NCBI GenBank assembly: GCA_963678255.2
Contig: CAXXTW010000002.1
Location: forward strand, 868,001-932,000
Source: G963678255 sp963678255
GTDB taxonomy: Bacteria > Cloacimonadota > Cloacimonadia > Cloacimonadales > WRIO01
DNA length: 64,000 nucleotides
Direction: 5' to 3'
The position numbers and the translations under genes were made by a program. The notes under the pieces are model-generated. The model had not been told where the DNA came from, ran no database searches, and saw only the letters and a program-made list of their open reading frames with translations. How positions within the stretch are numbered: position 1 is the stretch's first letter; each line of letters opens with the position of its first letter. Below, piece after piece: positions 34,679 to 43,968 of the stretch.

Positions 34679-35401
34679 ATGGAAAAACAATGTTTAAATT
34701 GTGGTCAACCTATTACATCAAATTATTGCAGTCAATGTGGTCAAGAAACATTAACAAAGCGAATAGATTGGGCATATTGTTCAAGAGAGCTTTTTTATAA
34801 TAATTTTACAGTTCATAATAAGACAATGTTTACAATAAAAAACATGATAATAAGACCGAAAGAGATGATTACCGAGTATTTACAGGGGAAAAGAGTTCAA
34901 TATTCTGGGGCCATTCAGTTTTTATTCTTTATTCTGATTATTCATGGGTTAATATATGTCATTCTTGGACAACCTGAAGATTCAGATCAGACTAAATTAA
35001 ACATTGATATAATGGGTAAAATCATAGATTTAAGACAATACCTAAAAATAATTATAGTCTTATTTATCATTTTATCAGCGTTTGGTAGTCGTTTAGTTTT
35101 TCGAAAACAAAATTATAATTTTCCAGAGCATTTGATCATTAATTTTTATATTATTAGTATTTGCTGGTTGTTGTCAGCTTTAATAAAACTTGTCACATGG
35201 AATCAGTTTCCTGGTTATTATTCATGGGTTTCATTGTTTTTTATAATAATTTATTATTCACGAGTTTTTAGAATAGAAGAGAGTTATATTAGAAGTTGTT
35301 TAAAAGCAATCTTTTGTATTTTTGTGATTATGATATTTGTTTTTATGTTTATCTTATTGGGAGTAGGAATAATTGCTGGAGCATATTATCTAATTCATTG
35401 A
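34679..35401 (+). CDS. DUF3667-type zinc-ribbon membrane protein
   Basis: 240 residues from the ATG at 34679 (GGGG upstream); another ATG lies five codons earlier at 34664. The N-terminus is a zinc ribbon (CLNCGQPITSNYCSQCGQ), followed by an amphipathic segment (MIIRPKEMITEYLQGKRVQYSGAIQFLFF) and about four to five membrane segments, the layout of the DUF3667/DUF3667-like family common in Bacteroidota and relatives. Function unknown. It stands 86 bases before the chemoreceptor, which has its own promoter. Confidence 0.75.
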   Translation: MEKQCLNCGQPITSNYCSQCGQETLTKRIDWAYCSRELFYNNFTVHNKTMFTIKNMIIRPKEMITEYLQGKRVQYSGAIQFLFFILIIHGLIYVILGQPEDSDQTKLNIDIMGKIIDLRQYLKIIIVLFIILSAFGSRLVFRKQNYNFPEHLIINFYIISICWLLSALIKLVTWNQFPGYYSWVSLFFIIIYYSRVFRIEESYIRSCLKAIFCIFVIMIFVFMFILLGVGIIAGAYYLIH

Positions 35402-35430
35402 TAAAAAGATATTTTATTACGATTTTTATA

Positions 35431-35458
35431 TTGACATTCATGAAAAAATATGTATTCT
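35431..35458 (+). promoter_or_regulatory. Probable promoter of the chemoreceptor gene
   Basis: TTGACA (35431-35436), a 16-base spacer and TATTCT (35453-35458) lie 29 bases before the ATG at 35488. Confidence 0.45.
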
Positions 35459-35487
35459 TATAAAAATAAAGAGGTGAAGAGGTGAAA

Positions 35488-37782
35488 ATGTTTAAAGATA
35501 TTAAAATTAAAACCCGTATTATTACGTTTTCTTTGGTGAGTATGCTATTTGTATCAATCGGATTTGGAATAATTGCTTATTATTTATCATCTAAAGCTAT
35601 TCAAATTACATTAGAGCATACATTAACAGCTTTAGCAGAAAGAGGAGCAAAAGAAGTTGAAGCAAAAATTGAGCTTTATAGTACAATTTTAGAAGGAATA
35701 GCCAATCGAAATGTAGTTCGATCAATGGATTGGGAAGGAAAGCAAAAATCTGCTCTTCAGAATGAACTTGAGAGAACCTTTTATATAGGTATGGGTGTAG
35801 TCGATTTAAATGGAAAAGCAAAATATCCAGATGGAACAGAAGCAGAACTAGCAGACCGAGACTATTTTAAAAAAGCATTAAATGGAGAAACCAATATCAG
35901 TGATGTGATCATCAGTAAAGTGACTAATAAAGCTGTCTTAATGGTAGCTACACCAATAAAAGATGATAATGGTACCATTCAGGGAGTATTAATTGGGAGA
36001 TTGCCTGGAGAAGCTTTAACAGATGTCACAGACAGTCTGAAATTTGGAGAAAAAGGATATTCATATATTGTAGACGAAAAAGGAAATCTTGTTGCTCATA
36101 AGAATCGTGAATTAATAATTAAACAGACGAACTTTATTAATGAATCCAAGACTAACAAAGATTACATATTATTAGCTGACATCATATTAAAAATGATTAA
36201 GGGAGAAAAGGGATTTGGAGGTTATCCATATATTGGTACTTATCGTTACATGGGATACGCACCAATACCAAGTACAAAATGGTCACTTGCAGTTGGATCT
36301 TTTAAGAGTGAGGTTTTTTCAGAAATAAATAAGATGAAATATATCATTCTTGTTTTAATTGTACTATTTGCATTCTTGTCATTAATAGTATCATATTTCT
36401 TAGCTAATGGAATTGCAAAGCCAATCATGTTGTTAAATAATAAAATCAAAGATATTTCAGAAGGTGATGGCGATTTAACAAAGCGTTTGGAAATAGCTAG
36501 TCATGATGAAATCGGAGAATTATCGCAGAACTTTAATAATTTTATAGATAAAATATATCAAATCATTTTTAATATATCTCAAGGCATAACCACATTAAAT
36601 TTTAAAAGTAAATCATTATCAGACACAGCAAACAGTTTAGTAAACCAATCTTCGTCCATGAATGCTCAATCCCAACTTGTTTCAGCCTCCTCAGAACAGA
36701 TTAGCTCAAATGCACATGTCATCGCATCCTCAGCAGAGGAAGCCAGTGTTTCGGTATCAACAGTAGCAGCAGCTACAGAAGAGCTCTCATCCAGTATAAA
36801 TCAAGTAGCTTCTGTCTCTGAATTAACAAATGAGAAGGTAAATTCAACAGTTAAAGAAATCAATCATTTAACCAATAATATCAATGATGCAGGTAACTCT
36901 GTTACTGATCTTGTTCAGGAAATCAATGGAATTGTTACAGCAATAGAAGAGATGAATGCTACATTATTAGAGATTGGAAAAAACACACAACATGCATCAG
37001 ATATATCTTTAAAAGCCAGTAAAGAAGCAGAAACCGCAAATCAAGTCATGACAGAAATGCAGAAATCTTCTAATGAAATTGGAAAAATTGTTAAGTTAAT
37101 CAATGATATAGCAGATCAGACCAATATGCTTGCTTTAAATGCAACGATAGAAGCTGCTAGTGCAGGAGAAGCAGGGAAAGGTTTTGCAGTTGTGGCAAAT
37201 GAAGTAAAAACACTGGCAAAGCAAACAGCAGATGCCACAGCAAAAATTGCTTCTCAGATTGAAGATGTGAGAAATTCAGTTAGCAATTCAACTGTTAGTA
37301 TTTCAAATATCACCCAGATAATACAAAAATTAAATGAGATAAATTCGACAATAGCCTCTAGTATAGAAGAGCAAAATATAACAACGAATGAGATTGCACA
37401 TTCATCAAGCCGTATGGCCTCCACAGCCAGCTCAGTAAAAGGGCAAATATCAATTGTTGTTGAATTTGCTCATAAAATAGCAGATAATGCCAATGAAGCC
37501 AATAAAGCAGTCAATGAGATATCCATGAATGCCAAGGAATCAGCAAATGCATCCAATGAAATTGCCAATAATAGCGAACAAGCAAACATAGGGGTTCAGG
37601 AAATCACAAGAAATACTGTTGAGATCAGTTATGGAATACAGGAAGTTACCAGAAACATTTCTGAAATGCTTGTTAACATTGAGATGACAGCAAAAAATGC
37701 AGATGATACCATGCAAGCATCCAATGAGTTATCTATATTGGCAAATGATCTTAAAAAAGAAGTAGATCAATTTAAATTATAA
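35488..37782 (+). CDS. Methyl-accepting chemotaxis protein with Cache sensor
   Basis: 764 residues. The ATG at 35488 follows AGAGGTG; a GTG at 35482 lies in that site. Order: membrane segment (about 10-32), periplasmic dCache-type domain (about 40-280, with DRDYFKKALNGETNISDV and GEKGYSYIVDEKGNLVAH), second membrane segment (about 285-308), HAMP (PIMLLNNKIKDISEGDGDLTKRLE), then a long coiled signalling domain with the conserved tip DQTNMLALNATIEAASAGEAGKGFAVVANEVKTLA. It reports small molecules to CheA. The cell is therefore motile or uses a Che-type pathway; no che genes are nearby. Confidence 0.93.
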   Translation: MFKDIKIKTRIITFSLVSMLFVSIGFGIIAYYLSSKAIQITLEHTLTALAERGAKEVEAKIELYSTILEGIANRNVVRSMDWEGKQKSALQNELERTFYIGMGVVDLNGKAKYPDGTEAELADRDYFKKALNGETNISDVIISKVTNKAVLMVATPIKDDNGTIQGVLIGRLPGEALTDVTDSLKFGEKGYSYIVDEKGNLVAHKNRELIIKQTNFINESKTNKDYILLADIILKMIKGEKGFGGYPYIGTYRYMGYAPIPSTKWSLAVGSFKSEVFSEINKMKYIILVLIVLFAFLSLIVSYFLANGIAKPIMLLNNKIKDISEGDGDLTKRLEIASHDEIGELSQNFNNFIDKIYQIIFNISQGITTLNFKSKSLSDTANSLVNQSSSMNAQSQLVSASSEQISSNAHVIASSAEEASVSVSTVAAATEELSSSINQVASVSELTNEKVNSTVKEINHLTNNINDAGNSVTDLVQEINGIVTAIEEMNATLLEIGKNTQHASDISLKASKEAETANQVMTEMQKSSNEIGKIVKLINDIADQTNMLALNATIEAASAGEAGKGFAVVANEVKTLAKQTADATAKIASQIEDVRNSVSNSTVSISNITQIIQKLNEINSTIASSIEEQNITTNEIAHSSSRMASTASSVKGQISIVVEFAHKIADNANEANKAVNEISMNAKESANASNEIANNSEQANIGVQEITRNTVEISYGIQEVTRNISEMLVNIEMTAKNADDTMQASNELSILANDLKKEVDQFKL

Positions 37783-37811
37783 ATAATCAAATGATATACT
37801 AAATAAGTATC

Positions 37812-37836
37812 GGGAGGAGTCAAATCCTCCCTTTTT
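37812..37836 (+). terminator. Terminator after the chemoreceptor
   Basis: GGGAGGA (37812-37818) pairs with TCCTCCC (37825-37831) across GTCAAA and is followed by five T. Confidence 0.9.
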
Positions 37837-37982
37837 AAGTAAAATTATTGTAGTTATTGGATTTAAACAATGTCAAAAAGCCAATGAAGGAATCAGTGAT
37901 CTACTTTAAACAGAAACAATACTGAACTAACAAGTACAGTAGAAAAAGAAGATTCTATGCAAATCGTGTTTTAAAAAAGAAT

Positions 37983-38014
37983 AAAAAAAAGCTTACAGAA
38001 TAATCTGTAAGCTT
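37983..38014 (-). terminator. Terminator of the minus-strand DUF1292 gene
   Basis: An 11-bp stem, AAGCTTACAGA (37989-37999) with TCTGTAAGCTT (38004-38014), ATAA loop, followed on the minus strand by a T run (A at 37983-37990). Confidence 0.9.
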
Positions 38015-38032
38015 AAATTTAAAAAGGGTAGA

Positions 38033-38416
38033 TTATTTTTTTTCTTCTTCTTCTACTACTTCTTCTTCTTCTTCTTCGTCGTCGTCGTCATCTTCTTCGT
38101 CATCTTCCATTTCAGCTAATGCTTCAAAACGAGACTGGAATTCATTAACAACATTATTGAATTCTACTTCGTCGTCGATGTTAATAATTTCAACACCGTC
38201 ATCAACTTCATTGTAACCATAAATGTAATATTCTTCCTGATTTTCAGGCTGAAGCGCCATATAGTTTTTTCCTTCAAGTGTGATTGTATCTAATACTTCA
38301 CATTCAACTTCAGTTCCATCTTCAAATTCAAGAGTAATATAAGTTGCTTCATCCATTTCGTGATCATGCTCAGTACATCCGCATTCACAGTTTGTGTCTT
38401 TTGTCTGATCTGTCAT
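38033..38416 (-). CDS. DUF1292-family protein with acidic tail
   Basis: 127 residues, AAGGAG before the ATG. Residues about 25-85 (YITLEFEDGTEVECEVLDTITLEGKNYMALQPENQEEYYIYGY) match the DUF1292/YrzB fold of Firmicutes. The N-terminus has a CECGC...HDHE metal-like cluster. The last 27 residues are nearly all Glu and Asp, encoded by near-repetitive triplets (plus-strand TTC/GTC runs at 38040-38110) that could vary in length. Cytosolic, function unknown. It is separated by about 80 bases from the operon upstream and has its own terminator. Confidence 0.75.
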   Translation of the reverse strand: MTDQTKDTNCECGCTEHDHEMDEATYITLEFEDGTEVECEVLDTITLEGKNYMALQPENQEEYYIYGYNEVDDGVEIINIDDEVEFNNVVNEFQSRFEALAEMEDDEEDDDDDEEEEEEVVEEEEKK

Positions 38417-38436
38417 TTTATACTCCTTGCCAGTAT

Positions 38437-38452
38437 TAAGGATAAATCCTTA
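38437..38452. promoter_or_regulatory. 16-bp palindrome upstream of the DUF1292 gene, possible operator
   Basis: TAAGGAT-AA-ATCCTTA is a perfect palindrome 20 bases before the ATG. On the minus strand a TAATAC -10-like word follows it, so a bound repressor could block the promoter. No regulator is identified. Confidence 0.3.
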
Positions 38453-38495
38453 GTAAGTCGAATATTTTAATTGTGAAATCCTTGCAAGGAAAATA

Positions 38496-39008
38496 TTAAT
38501 TTTCTTTGTTTTTATTAATAATGATGAGACTAGTCACAAAATCATCGAGTTCCATATGAGGTGCGAAGTAAACGATTCGATTAACAATTTCCAACATATT
38601 TGGAAATTGCATGGATAGATAGAATTTTTTATCTATGCCATTTTCAATATAATGAATAACGAATAATCGTTGTTTACCAGTATAGACTTCCATTTTTTTT
38701 AAGTTTAACCAAGGGATAAAGATGTTTTTTTTACCAATAAAGAAAAACCCCACTTTTTCTTCAAAAAGAGTTATCTTATTGATAGAGAATAAATTTCTTG
38801 AGACTGAATCAATAGCAAAAAATAAGATAATAAAGGGTAAAACCTTTTGGAAAGTGCGTGAGTTTTGATTTACATGAGAAAAGATAAAGAAAAGGGAGTA
38901 AGCAACAATTAATAGAGCCAATAGTAGTGTAAAACCTCGAGTAAATCTTGAAAAACGATAGGTTACCGGGAATTTTGTTTCTTCAGTGAATGGGTTTATT
39001 TGGTTCAT
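38496..39008 (-). CDS. Small membrane protein with PH-like cytosolic domain
   Basis: 170 residues: two membrane segments (about 28-45 and 58-75), then a beta-rich C-terminal part (ITLFEEKVGFFFIGKKNIFIPWLNLKKMEVYTGKQRLFVIHYIENG) like the bacterial PH-like domains of YcxB/YdbT-type proteins. Its start overlaps the PHP gene's stop by four bases, so it is the last gene of the six-gene operon. Function unknown. Confidence 0.6.
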   Translation of the reverse strand: MNQINPFTEETKFPVTYRFSRFTRGFTLLLALLIVAYSLFFIFSHVNQNSRTFQKVLPFIILFFAIDSVSRNLFSINKITLFEEKVGFFFIGKKNIFIPWLNLKKMEVYTGKQRLFVIHYIENGIDKKFYLSMQFPNMLEIVNRIVYFAPHMELDDFVTSLIIINKNKEN

Positions 39009-39820
39009 TTTCTCTCCAATAAGGCTGATTTTAGTTCTTTCATACAGATATCAGGGGCAGAGAAGTTAAGATAGAAAAAGTCAAATCCATGAAAATCAGA
39101 TCCGCCAGTCCTGACTAAATTGTGTTCAAGGGCAATTTGTTCATATAATTTAATTTGACCAGAAGAATGAGAAGCATAATAAACTTCAATACCTTTAATA
39201 CCCATATCTATAAAATCATAGATCATAGCATCATCATCCAGACGTCCTGGATGAGCAATAACGGGAATCCCGCCAGCCTTAATGATAGTCTGTATTCCGA
39301 TTTCAGTATCAATTCGATATTTAGGCACATAAATTGGAGAGTCATTATTCAGATAATGATCAAAGACCTCTTTAATAGTTTTACAGAACCCTTTTTCTAT
39401 CATAGCTCTGGCAATATGGGGTCTTCCGACATATTTATTTTCACCAGCATATTTTAGAACGTCAGTCCATAAGAGATTCATACCAAGCTGAGACAAGTTT
39501 TCAACTATCTGTTTTGCCCTGCCATAACGGCTATCATAGATTTTGGTTAACATGACATTTAGATCTACGTCATCAACATCCATATAATAACCCAGAATAT
39601 GAACGTCATTACCTTGATAGGTAGTACTAACCTCAACGCCAGGGATCAGTTCCAAGGGGTACTTAGAAATGTGTTTTCGGGCATCCTGATAACCATATGT
39701 GCTATCATGGTCTGTAATTGATATAAAACCATAATGATTTTCATAAGCATATTTTAACAAATCTTCTGGGGCGAGTTTCCCATCAGAAAATGTAGTGTGT
39801 AAATGTAAATCTATTTTCAC
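39005..39820 (-). CDS. PHP-domain phosphoesterase (TrpH/YciV-like)
   Basis: 271 residues. The metal ligands of the PHP fold are in DLHLHTTFSDG (start), ITDHDSTYG, GVEVSTTYQGNDVHILGY, IAHPGRL and GSDFHG. Close relatives (RNase AM, YciV) are 3',5'-nucleoside bisphosphate phosphatases that also trim RNA 5' ends. Four-base overlaps with genes on both sides show tight co-translation. Confidence 0.88.
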   Translation of the reverse strand: MKIDLHLHTTFSDGKLAPEDLLKYAYENHYGFISITDHDSTYGYQDARKHISKYPLELIPGVEVSTTYQGNDVHILGYYMDVDDVDLNVMLTKIYDSRYGRAKQIVENLSQLGMNLLWTDVLKYAGENKYVGRPHIARAMIEKGFCKTIKEVFDHYLNNDSPIYVPKYRIDTEIGIQTIIKAGGIPVIAHPGRLDDDAMIYDFIDMGIKGIEVYYASHSSGQIKLYEQIALEHNLVRTGGSDFHGFDFFYLNFSAPDICMKELKSALLERK

Positions 39821-41343
39821 TTCAACTCCTCTTCAAGTTTTCGACATATTTCCTCAACTGCTCGAAAGTTTACCTTCCCACTCCCAGCTAAAGGAATGTT
39901 TTCAATCACATGAAAACGTTTTGGAATTGCAAGGGAAGGCAGATTTTTAGCAAGAAGTTTTTTCATCTTTTTTTGATCGATTTCTCGAGTGGTAACAGCA
40001 GCCACGATTTCAGCGCCTTTAATGGGATCAGGGATTTCAACAACGCAACATAAGGTTCCATCAGGTAAAATCGCATCTAATTCATTTTCAACTTTAGCAA
40101 GAGATATCATTTCACCAGCGATTTTTACAAATCTTTTTAATCTTCCCCGATGAAATAAAAATCCCTCTTCATCGAGCATTCCCACATCACCAGTATCGTA
40201 CCAGCCATTCCTAATTCGCAAGGTGGTCTCTTCATAATCGCCATAATAACCTTTCATTACAAGATCGCCTTTAACCATGATCTTTCCTTCTTTTCCAGCA
40301 GGGACTTCCTGATCAGTTTCTAATCCGACAATTCTAACTTTTACACCTGGAAGAGGTTTACCGATACTTCCTTCTCTTTTAACTTCAGGGGTATTTGTAG
40401 AGACAACAGGAGATGTTTCAGTCGTACCATAGCCTTCTAAAATTTCAAGATTATGATGTTTAAGGAATTCATCCCGTATTTGGGGATGTAATTTATCAGC
40501 TCCAGAAATAGCATATCTTATAGTGTCAAAATCACCTGTATTCATTTTTTTAAAATAACCATAATAAAAAGTTGGAGTGGCAACCATGATAGATACACCC
40601 CGTTTTTTTACAGATTCAACAACCGCCCTATAATCAAGTGGATTAGCATGAGCAGAAATACTACTCCCTAAAAAGGCAGGTAACCAGAAGTTAATAGTTA
40701 GCCCAAAAACATGAAAATATGGGAGGTTAGCACAAAAAACATCTTTTTCTGAAATAGACAATATTTCTTGAATATTTAAGATATTATGCAAAATGTTTTT
40801 ATGAGATAGCATGACAGCTTTTGGATCTTTTTCACTTCCACTGGTAAAGAGTATAACCAAAGTATCATCTTCTTTGCCTTTATGAACTAAATTTTCAAGC
40901 ATAATATAAGGTAATTTTGCTAAAGCTGCACTACGAATTTTATCTACCAAGGTAATATTCTTAACCAAGTCTTCTAAATAATACATCCCTGAAACAGGAT
41001 CTTCTTGAAGTTTTTCGATCAATTTACGACTCGTAATAATTGTTTTAAACGTACATTTTTTTTGAGCATAAAGGCAATTATTATGAGCACCTGTAGAATA
41101 ATTAATCATGACAGGGATTTTGCTGGAAAATAATGAAGCTAGCATAGCGATCATACAACCTCCAGAAGGAGGCACCATGATACCAATATGTTTACCTGAG
41201 AAGTTTTTGAATTTATTAGCCATAATAAGAGAAACTATAAGAATCTTTTCATAGGTGTATTCTGTACCTGTTATTTCATCATAACAGAATATTTTTTTGG
41301 GATTCAGTTTAGCCATTTTAATAAATTGTAAATGTAATTGCAT
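39817..41343 (-). CDS. AMP-dependent acyl ligase (acyl-CoA/acyl-ACP synthetase, Aas-like)
   Basis: 508 residues. The adenylation motifs are VILFTSGSEKDPKAVMLSHKN near 165, EGYGTTETSPVVS near 290, and YDTGDVGMLDEEGFLFHRGRLKRFVKIAGEMISLAKVENEL, which resembles the ligase half of bifunctional Aas, ending with the catalytic Lys in GSGKVNFR. It activates a fatty acid as acyl-AMP and passes it to CoA or ACP. Next to an LpxH-like gene it probably serves lipid turnover or membrane-lipid synthesis. The acyltransferase half of Aas is absent. Gap to lpxH-like gene: 8 bases. Confidence 0.85.
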   Translation of the reverse strand: MQLHLQFIKMAKLNPKKIFCYDEITGTEYTYEKILIVSLIMANKFKNFSGKHIGIMVPPSGGCMIAMLASLFSSKIPVMINYSTGAHNNCLYAQKKCTFKTIITSRKLIEKLQEDPVSGMYYLEDLVKNITLVDKIRSAALAKLPYIMLENLVHKGKEDDTLVILFTSGSEKDPKAVMLSHKNILHNILNIQEILSISEKDVFCANLPYFHVFGLTINFWLPAFLGSSISAHANPLDYRAVVESVKKRGVSIMVATPTFYYGYFKKMNTGDFDTIRYAISGADKLHPQIRDEFLKHHNLEILEGYGTTETSPVVSTNTPEVKREGSIGKPLPGVKVRIVGLETDQEVPAGKEGKIMVKGDLVMKGYYGDYEETTLRIRNGWYDTGDVGMLDEEGFLFHRGRLKRFVKIAGEMISLAKVENELDAILPDGTLCCVVEIPDPIKGAEIVAAVTTREIDQKKMKKLLAKNLPSLAIPKRFHVIENIPLAGSGKVNFRAVEEICRKLEEELK

Positions 41344-41351
41344 TATTGTTT

Positions 41352-42077
41352 TTAACCTTTCACATAGATCAGTTCTGGTTTATCATTTTCTATTAGGCAA
41401 AAACTGTTGTTTTTAATCCAGTCTCCGCTATTAATATACCAGCCATTATTCATGGCAATTAATTTTGGTTTATGGGAGTGACCCATGATAACAAAATCAT
41501 GAGTTTCGAGGATTATCTCGGCAGAATGAAGTAAACCTTTTTCTTTTTTTTCTTTCATCATAGGAGAAGCCTCTCTGCTACGACTTGAGCGTGAGAATAA
41601 TTTCCCGATATTTAAACTTAGATGAGGATGTAAACATTTAAAAACTAATCTAGGGAAAAAACTTCGAATAAAGCGACGGTAAATTTGATATCTCAGGTCA
41701 TTTATAGTATATAAGTCACCGTGTGTAATGAAGAATTTTTTATTGCCAATATAGTCAGAAAAATGTTTATCATAGATTTCTAGACCAATAGTTTTAGTTA
41801 GAAAATCACCAAACCAAAAATCATGATTTCCAGAAACAAAAATAATACGAGTGCCTGATTCTTTGATTTCTGCAAGAAGTTTAAGGGTTAAAAAATAATC
41901 TTTAATTATAACTGTGCTCCAATCATACCATAAATCAAAAATATCTCCAGCTAAGATAAGAACATCAGTTTTACCAATCAGAGATTTTAGAAAACGATTA
42001 ACTCTTTCTCTTCTTTGGAGATCTTCTTCATTTTCTTTATATTTGAGATGAAAATCTGAAGCTACAATGATTCTCAT
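41352..42077 (-). CDS. LpxH-like UDP-2,3-diacylglucosamine pyrophosphatase
   Basis: 241 residues of calcineurin-like phosphoesterase fold with all five motif blocks: SDFHL, AGDIFDLW, SGNHDFWFG, THGD and GHSHKP. The RYQIYRRFIRSFFPRLVFKCLHPHLSLNIG insert is typical of LpxH-type enzymes, which make lipid X from UDP-diacylglucosamine for lipid A. LpxH2 or other family members cannot be excluded, so no gene symbol is given. It overlaps the DUF4159 gene by four bases. Confidence 0.8.
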   Translation of the reverse strand: MRIIVASDFHLKYKENEEDLQRRERVNRFLKSLIGKTDVLILAGDIFDLWYDWSTVIIKDYFLTLKLLAEIKESGTRIIFVSGNHDFWFGDFLTKTIGLEIYDKHFSDYIGNKKFFITHGDLYTINDLRYQIYRRFIRSFFPRLVFKCLHPHLSLNIGKLFSRSSRSREASPMMKEKKEKGLLHSAEIILETHDFVIMGHSHKPKLIAMNNGWYINSGDWIKNNSFCLIENDKPELIYVKG

Positions 42078-42769
42078 TCGTTTTTCATACCTGATAAAAA
42101 ATAATAAATAATATTAGCCCCGAATTTTAAGGCTTTATCTTTAACAGCAGGAGGGTCATCGTGAGTATCAGCATTTGCCCAACCATCACTAATATTACTT
42201 TCGTAAGTATATAAAACCAACATTCTACCATCTTCATTGAAAATACTCAATGCTTGGGGTCTTTTTTTATCATGTTCATGAATTTTAGGAAGACCGGCAG
42301 GAAATTCAAATGCATCATGAAAAATAGGATGAGAAGAGGGTAATTCAACAAAATCTTTATCGGGAAAAACAGCTTTCATTTCTTGTCGAAAGGATTTATC
42401 CATCCCATAATCATCATCTACATATAAGAAACCACCATTTTCCAGATAATTTCTTAGATTATTTCTTTCATCGGAATTTAGCTTAATATTACCATGACCA
42501 GTGGCGAATAAAAAGGGATAGTCATAAAGCTTTTTATCACTTAAACGAATAACCTTTTCTTTATTTTGAATGGAAGTTTTAATATTCTTATTGCAAAATA
42601 GAGCAAGATTTGGTAGAATTTCAGGGTCATTATACCAATCCCCCCCCCCGTCAAACTGTAAACGAGCCAAAACGAAAACATTTTGAGCGTTACAAGGAAT
42701 TAAGTAAGCCAGAAACAGAATGAATAAAGATATATTTAGGAGAGTCTTTTTCCTATTAAATAATTTCAT
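42074..42769 (-). CDS. DUF4159 secreted protein with a G10 run in its coding sequence
   Basis: 231 residues with a signal peptide (ending near PCNAQ). The mature part matches DUF4159: ARLQFDGGGDWYNDPE, PFLFATGHGNIKLNSDE, LENGGFLYVDDDYGMD, FPDKDFVELPSSHPIFH, and it ends in IIYYFLSG. The fold is related to ThuA/glutamine-amidotransferase-like domains; activity unknown. The conserved GGG is written GGG-GGG-GGG and is followed by a G, making ten G in a row at about residue 40. Slippage there would truncate the protein. Overlaps YitT and LpxH-like genes. Confidence 0.8.
   Translation of the reverse strand: MKLFNRKKTLLNISLFILFLAYLIPCNAQNVFVLARLQFDGGGDWYNDPEILPNLALFCNKNIKTSIQNKEKVIRLSDKKLYDYPFLFATGHGNIKLNSDERNNLRNYLENGGFLYVDDDYGMDKSFRQEMKAVFPDKDFVELPSSHPIFHDAFEFPAGLPKIHEHDKKRPQALSIFNEDGRMLVLYTYESNISDGWANADTHDDPPAVKDKALKFGANIIYYFLSGMKNE
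42640..42649 (-). repeat. Homopolymer of ten G (minus strand) inside the DUF4159 gene
   Basis: Ten consecutive C on the plus strand, by far the longest G/C run in this AT-rich window. The count keeps the reading frame open as given. Tracts of this kind are classic slippage sites. Confidence 0.9.
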
Positions 42770-43740
42770 ATAGTTTTTTTCTTTTTTGTTTTTTTGTCTG
42801 AAAGATTTAGTTGACGACTTTTAAATCCATGCCCTAAGACATCAGAGACATCTGTCAGAGTCATGAAGGCTTTTGGATCAATTTCTTTGACTATATCGAT
42901 AAGTTGTGGTACCTGTCTTCTGTTTAAAACACAAAAGATAATATTCTGAGAATCTCCGCTATAACCACCTTCACCCTTGAATATGGTTACACCTCGAGAT
43001 AGTTTGTCTAAAATTTCTTCTTTTATCTCTTTATAATTTTGAGACATAATAAAAACACCTTTTACATAAGGGAGACCTTCACTTGTTAAGTCAGTCATTT
43101 TTGTGCAAATAAAGAGGTTGATATATCCAAATATTATCAATTTAGGGTCTTTAAATAAAATGCCCACAGACAAAATAATCAGAGTTTCAACGATCCAATA
43201 TCCAGTCCCAATTGAAAGCCCAGTTTTTTGTTTAATGAAAGCGACAGGGATATCAGTGCCACCGGTTGAACCACGAGATTTAAAAATTATACCTAATCCT
43301 ATTCCAAGAAGAACCGAGCCAGCAATAGCTGATAAAAAGATATCACTAGGAGCAAGAAAAGAATAGATAATATGTCCATCGACTTTATAGGTATATTTTG
43401 ATAGATCTTTTATAAAACCAAATTTATGTAGAGTCTGTAAACTAAAGAAATCTGTCATCAAGCCAGTAACAGCCATACCATAGAAGGTCTTGAATCCAAA
43501 TGATTTTCCCAGATAAACAATACTTAGAATAAATAGTGGAATATTTAGAGCAATCATAAAGATACCGACAGGTATTCCGAAGAAATGATAGAAGATCTGT
43601 CCTAAACCTGCTAAGCCTCCAGGAGCAATCTTATTTGGAACAAGAAACCAAGAATAACCGATGGCAAAAAAAACAGAACCAAAGATAATACCAACATATT
43701 CTTCAAGACTTTTTATAACTTTTTTTACATTTTTACTCAT
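42766..43740 (-). CDS. YitT-family membrane protein
   Basis: 324 residues. Five to six membrane segments (family opening GSVFFAIGYSWFLVPNKIAPGGLAGLGQI) are followed by a cytosolic DUF2179 domain (FIMSQNYKEIKEEILDKLSRGVTIFKGEGGYSG). YitT proteins are widespread and of unsettled function. It is the first gene of the operon running to 38496, with four-base overlap to the DUF4159 gene. Confidence 0.88.
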   Translation of the reverse strand: MSKNVKKVIKSLEEYVGIIFGSVFFAIGYSWFLVPNKIAPGGLAGLGQIFYHFFGIPVGIFMIALNIPLFILSIVYLGKSFGFKTFYGMAVTGLMTDFFSLQTLHKFGFIKDLSKYTYKVDGHIIYSFLAPSDIFLSAIAGSVLLGIGLGIIFKSRGSTGGTDIPVAFIKQKTGLSIGTGYWIVETLIILSVGILFKDPKLIIFGYINLFICTKMTDLTSEGLPYVKGVFIMSQNYKEIKEEILDKLSRGVTIFKGEGGYSGDSQNIIFCVLNRRQVPQLIDIVKEIDPKAFMTLTDVSDVLGHGFKSRQLNLSDKKTKKKKTI

Positions 43741-43968
43741 ATACTTTCCTCATTTACAATTTTTAAAAAATAATTAAGAAAGTCAATAAAATTCTCTTTT
43801 CATCATTCCCAAGTCAGAAACTTACAAGATAAGGAGTAAATTAAATATCCACAAATTTACAATACTATACAAAAATAATTGTCTTAGCAAATTATTAAAT
43901 CAACTTTTTAAAAAAATATCTTGCATAAATCTCAAGAAATGTCAAGATAGTCGAAGATGGAGGCGATA

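Noticed and set aside
38040..38110. Triplet-like TTC/GTC run as a separate microsatellite
   Set aside because: It encodes the acidic tail of the DUF1292 protein in frame; length change would add or remove Glu/Asp only.
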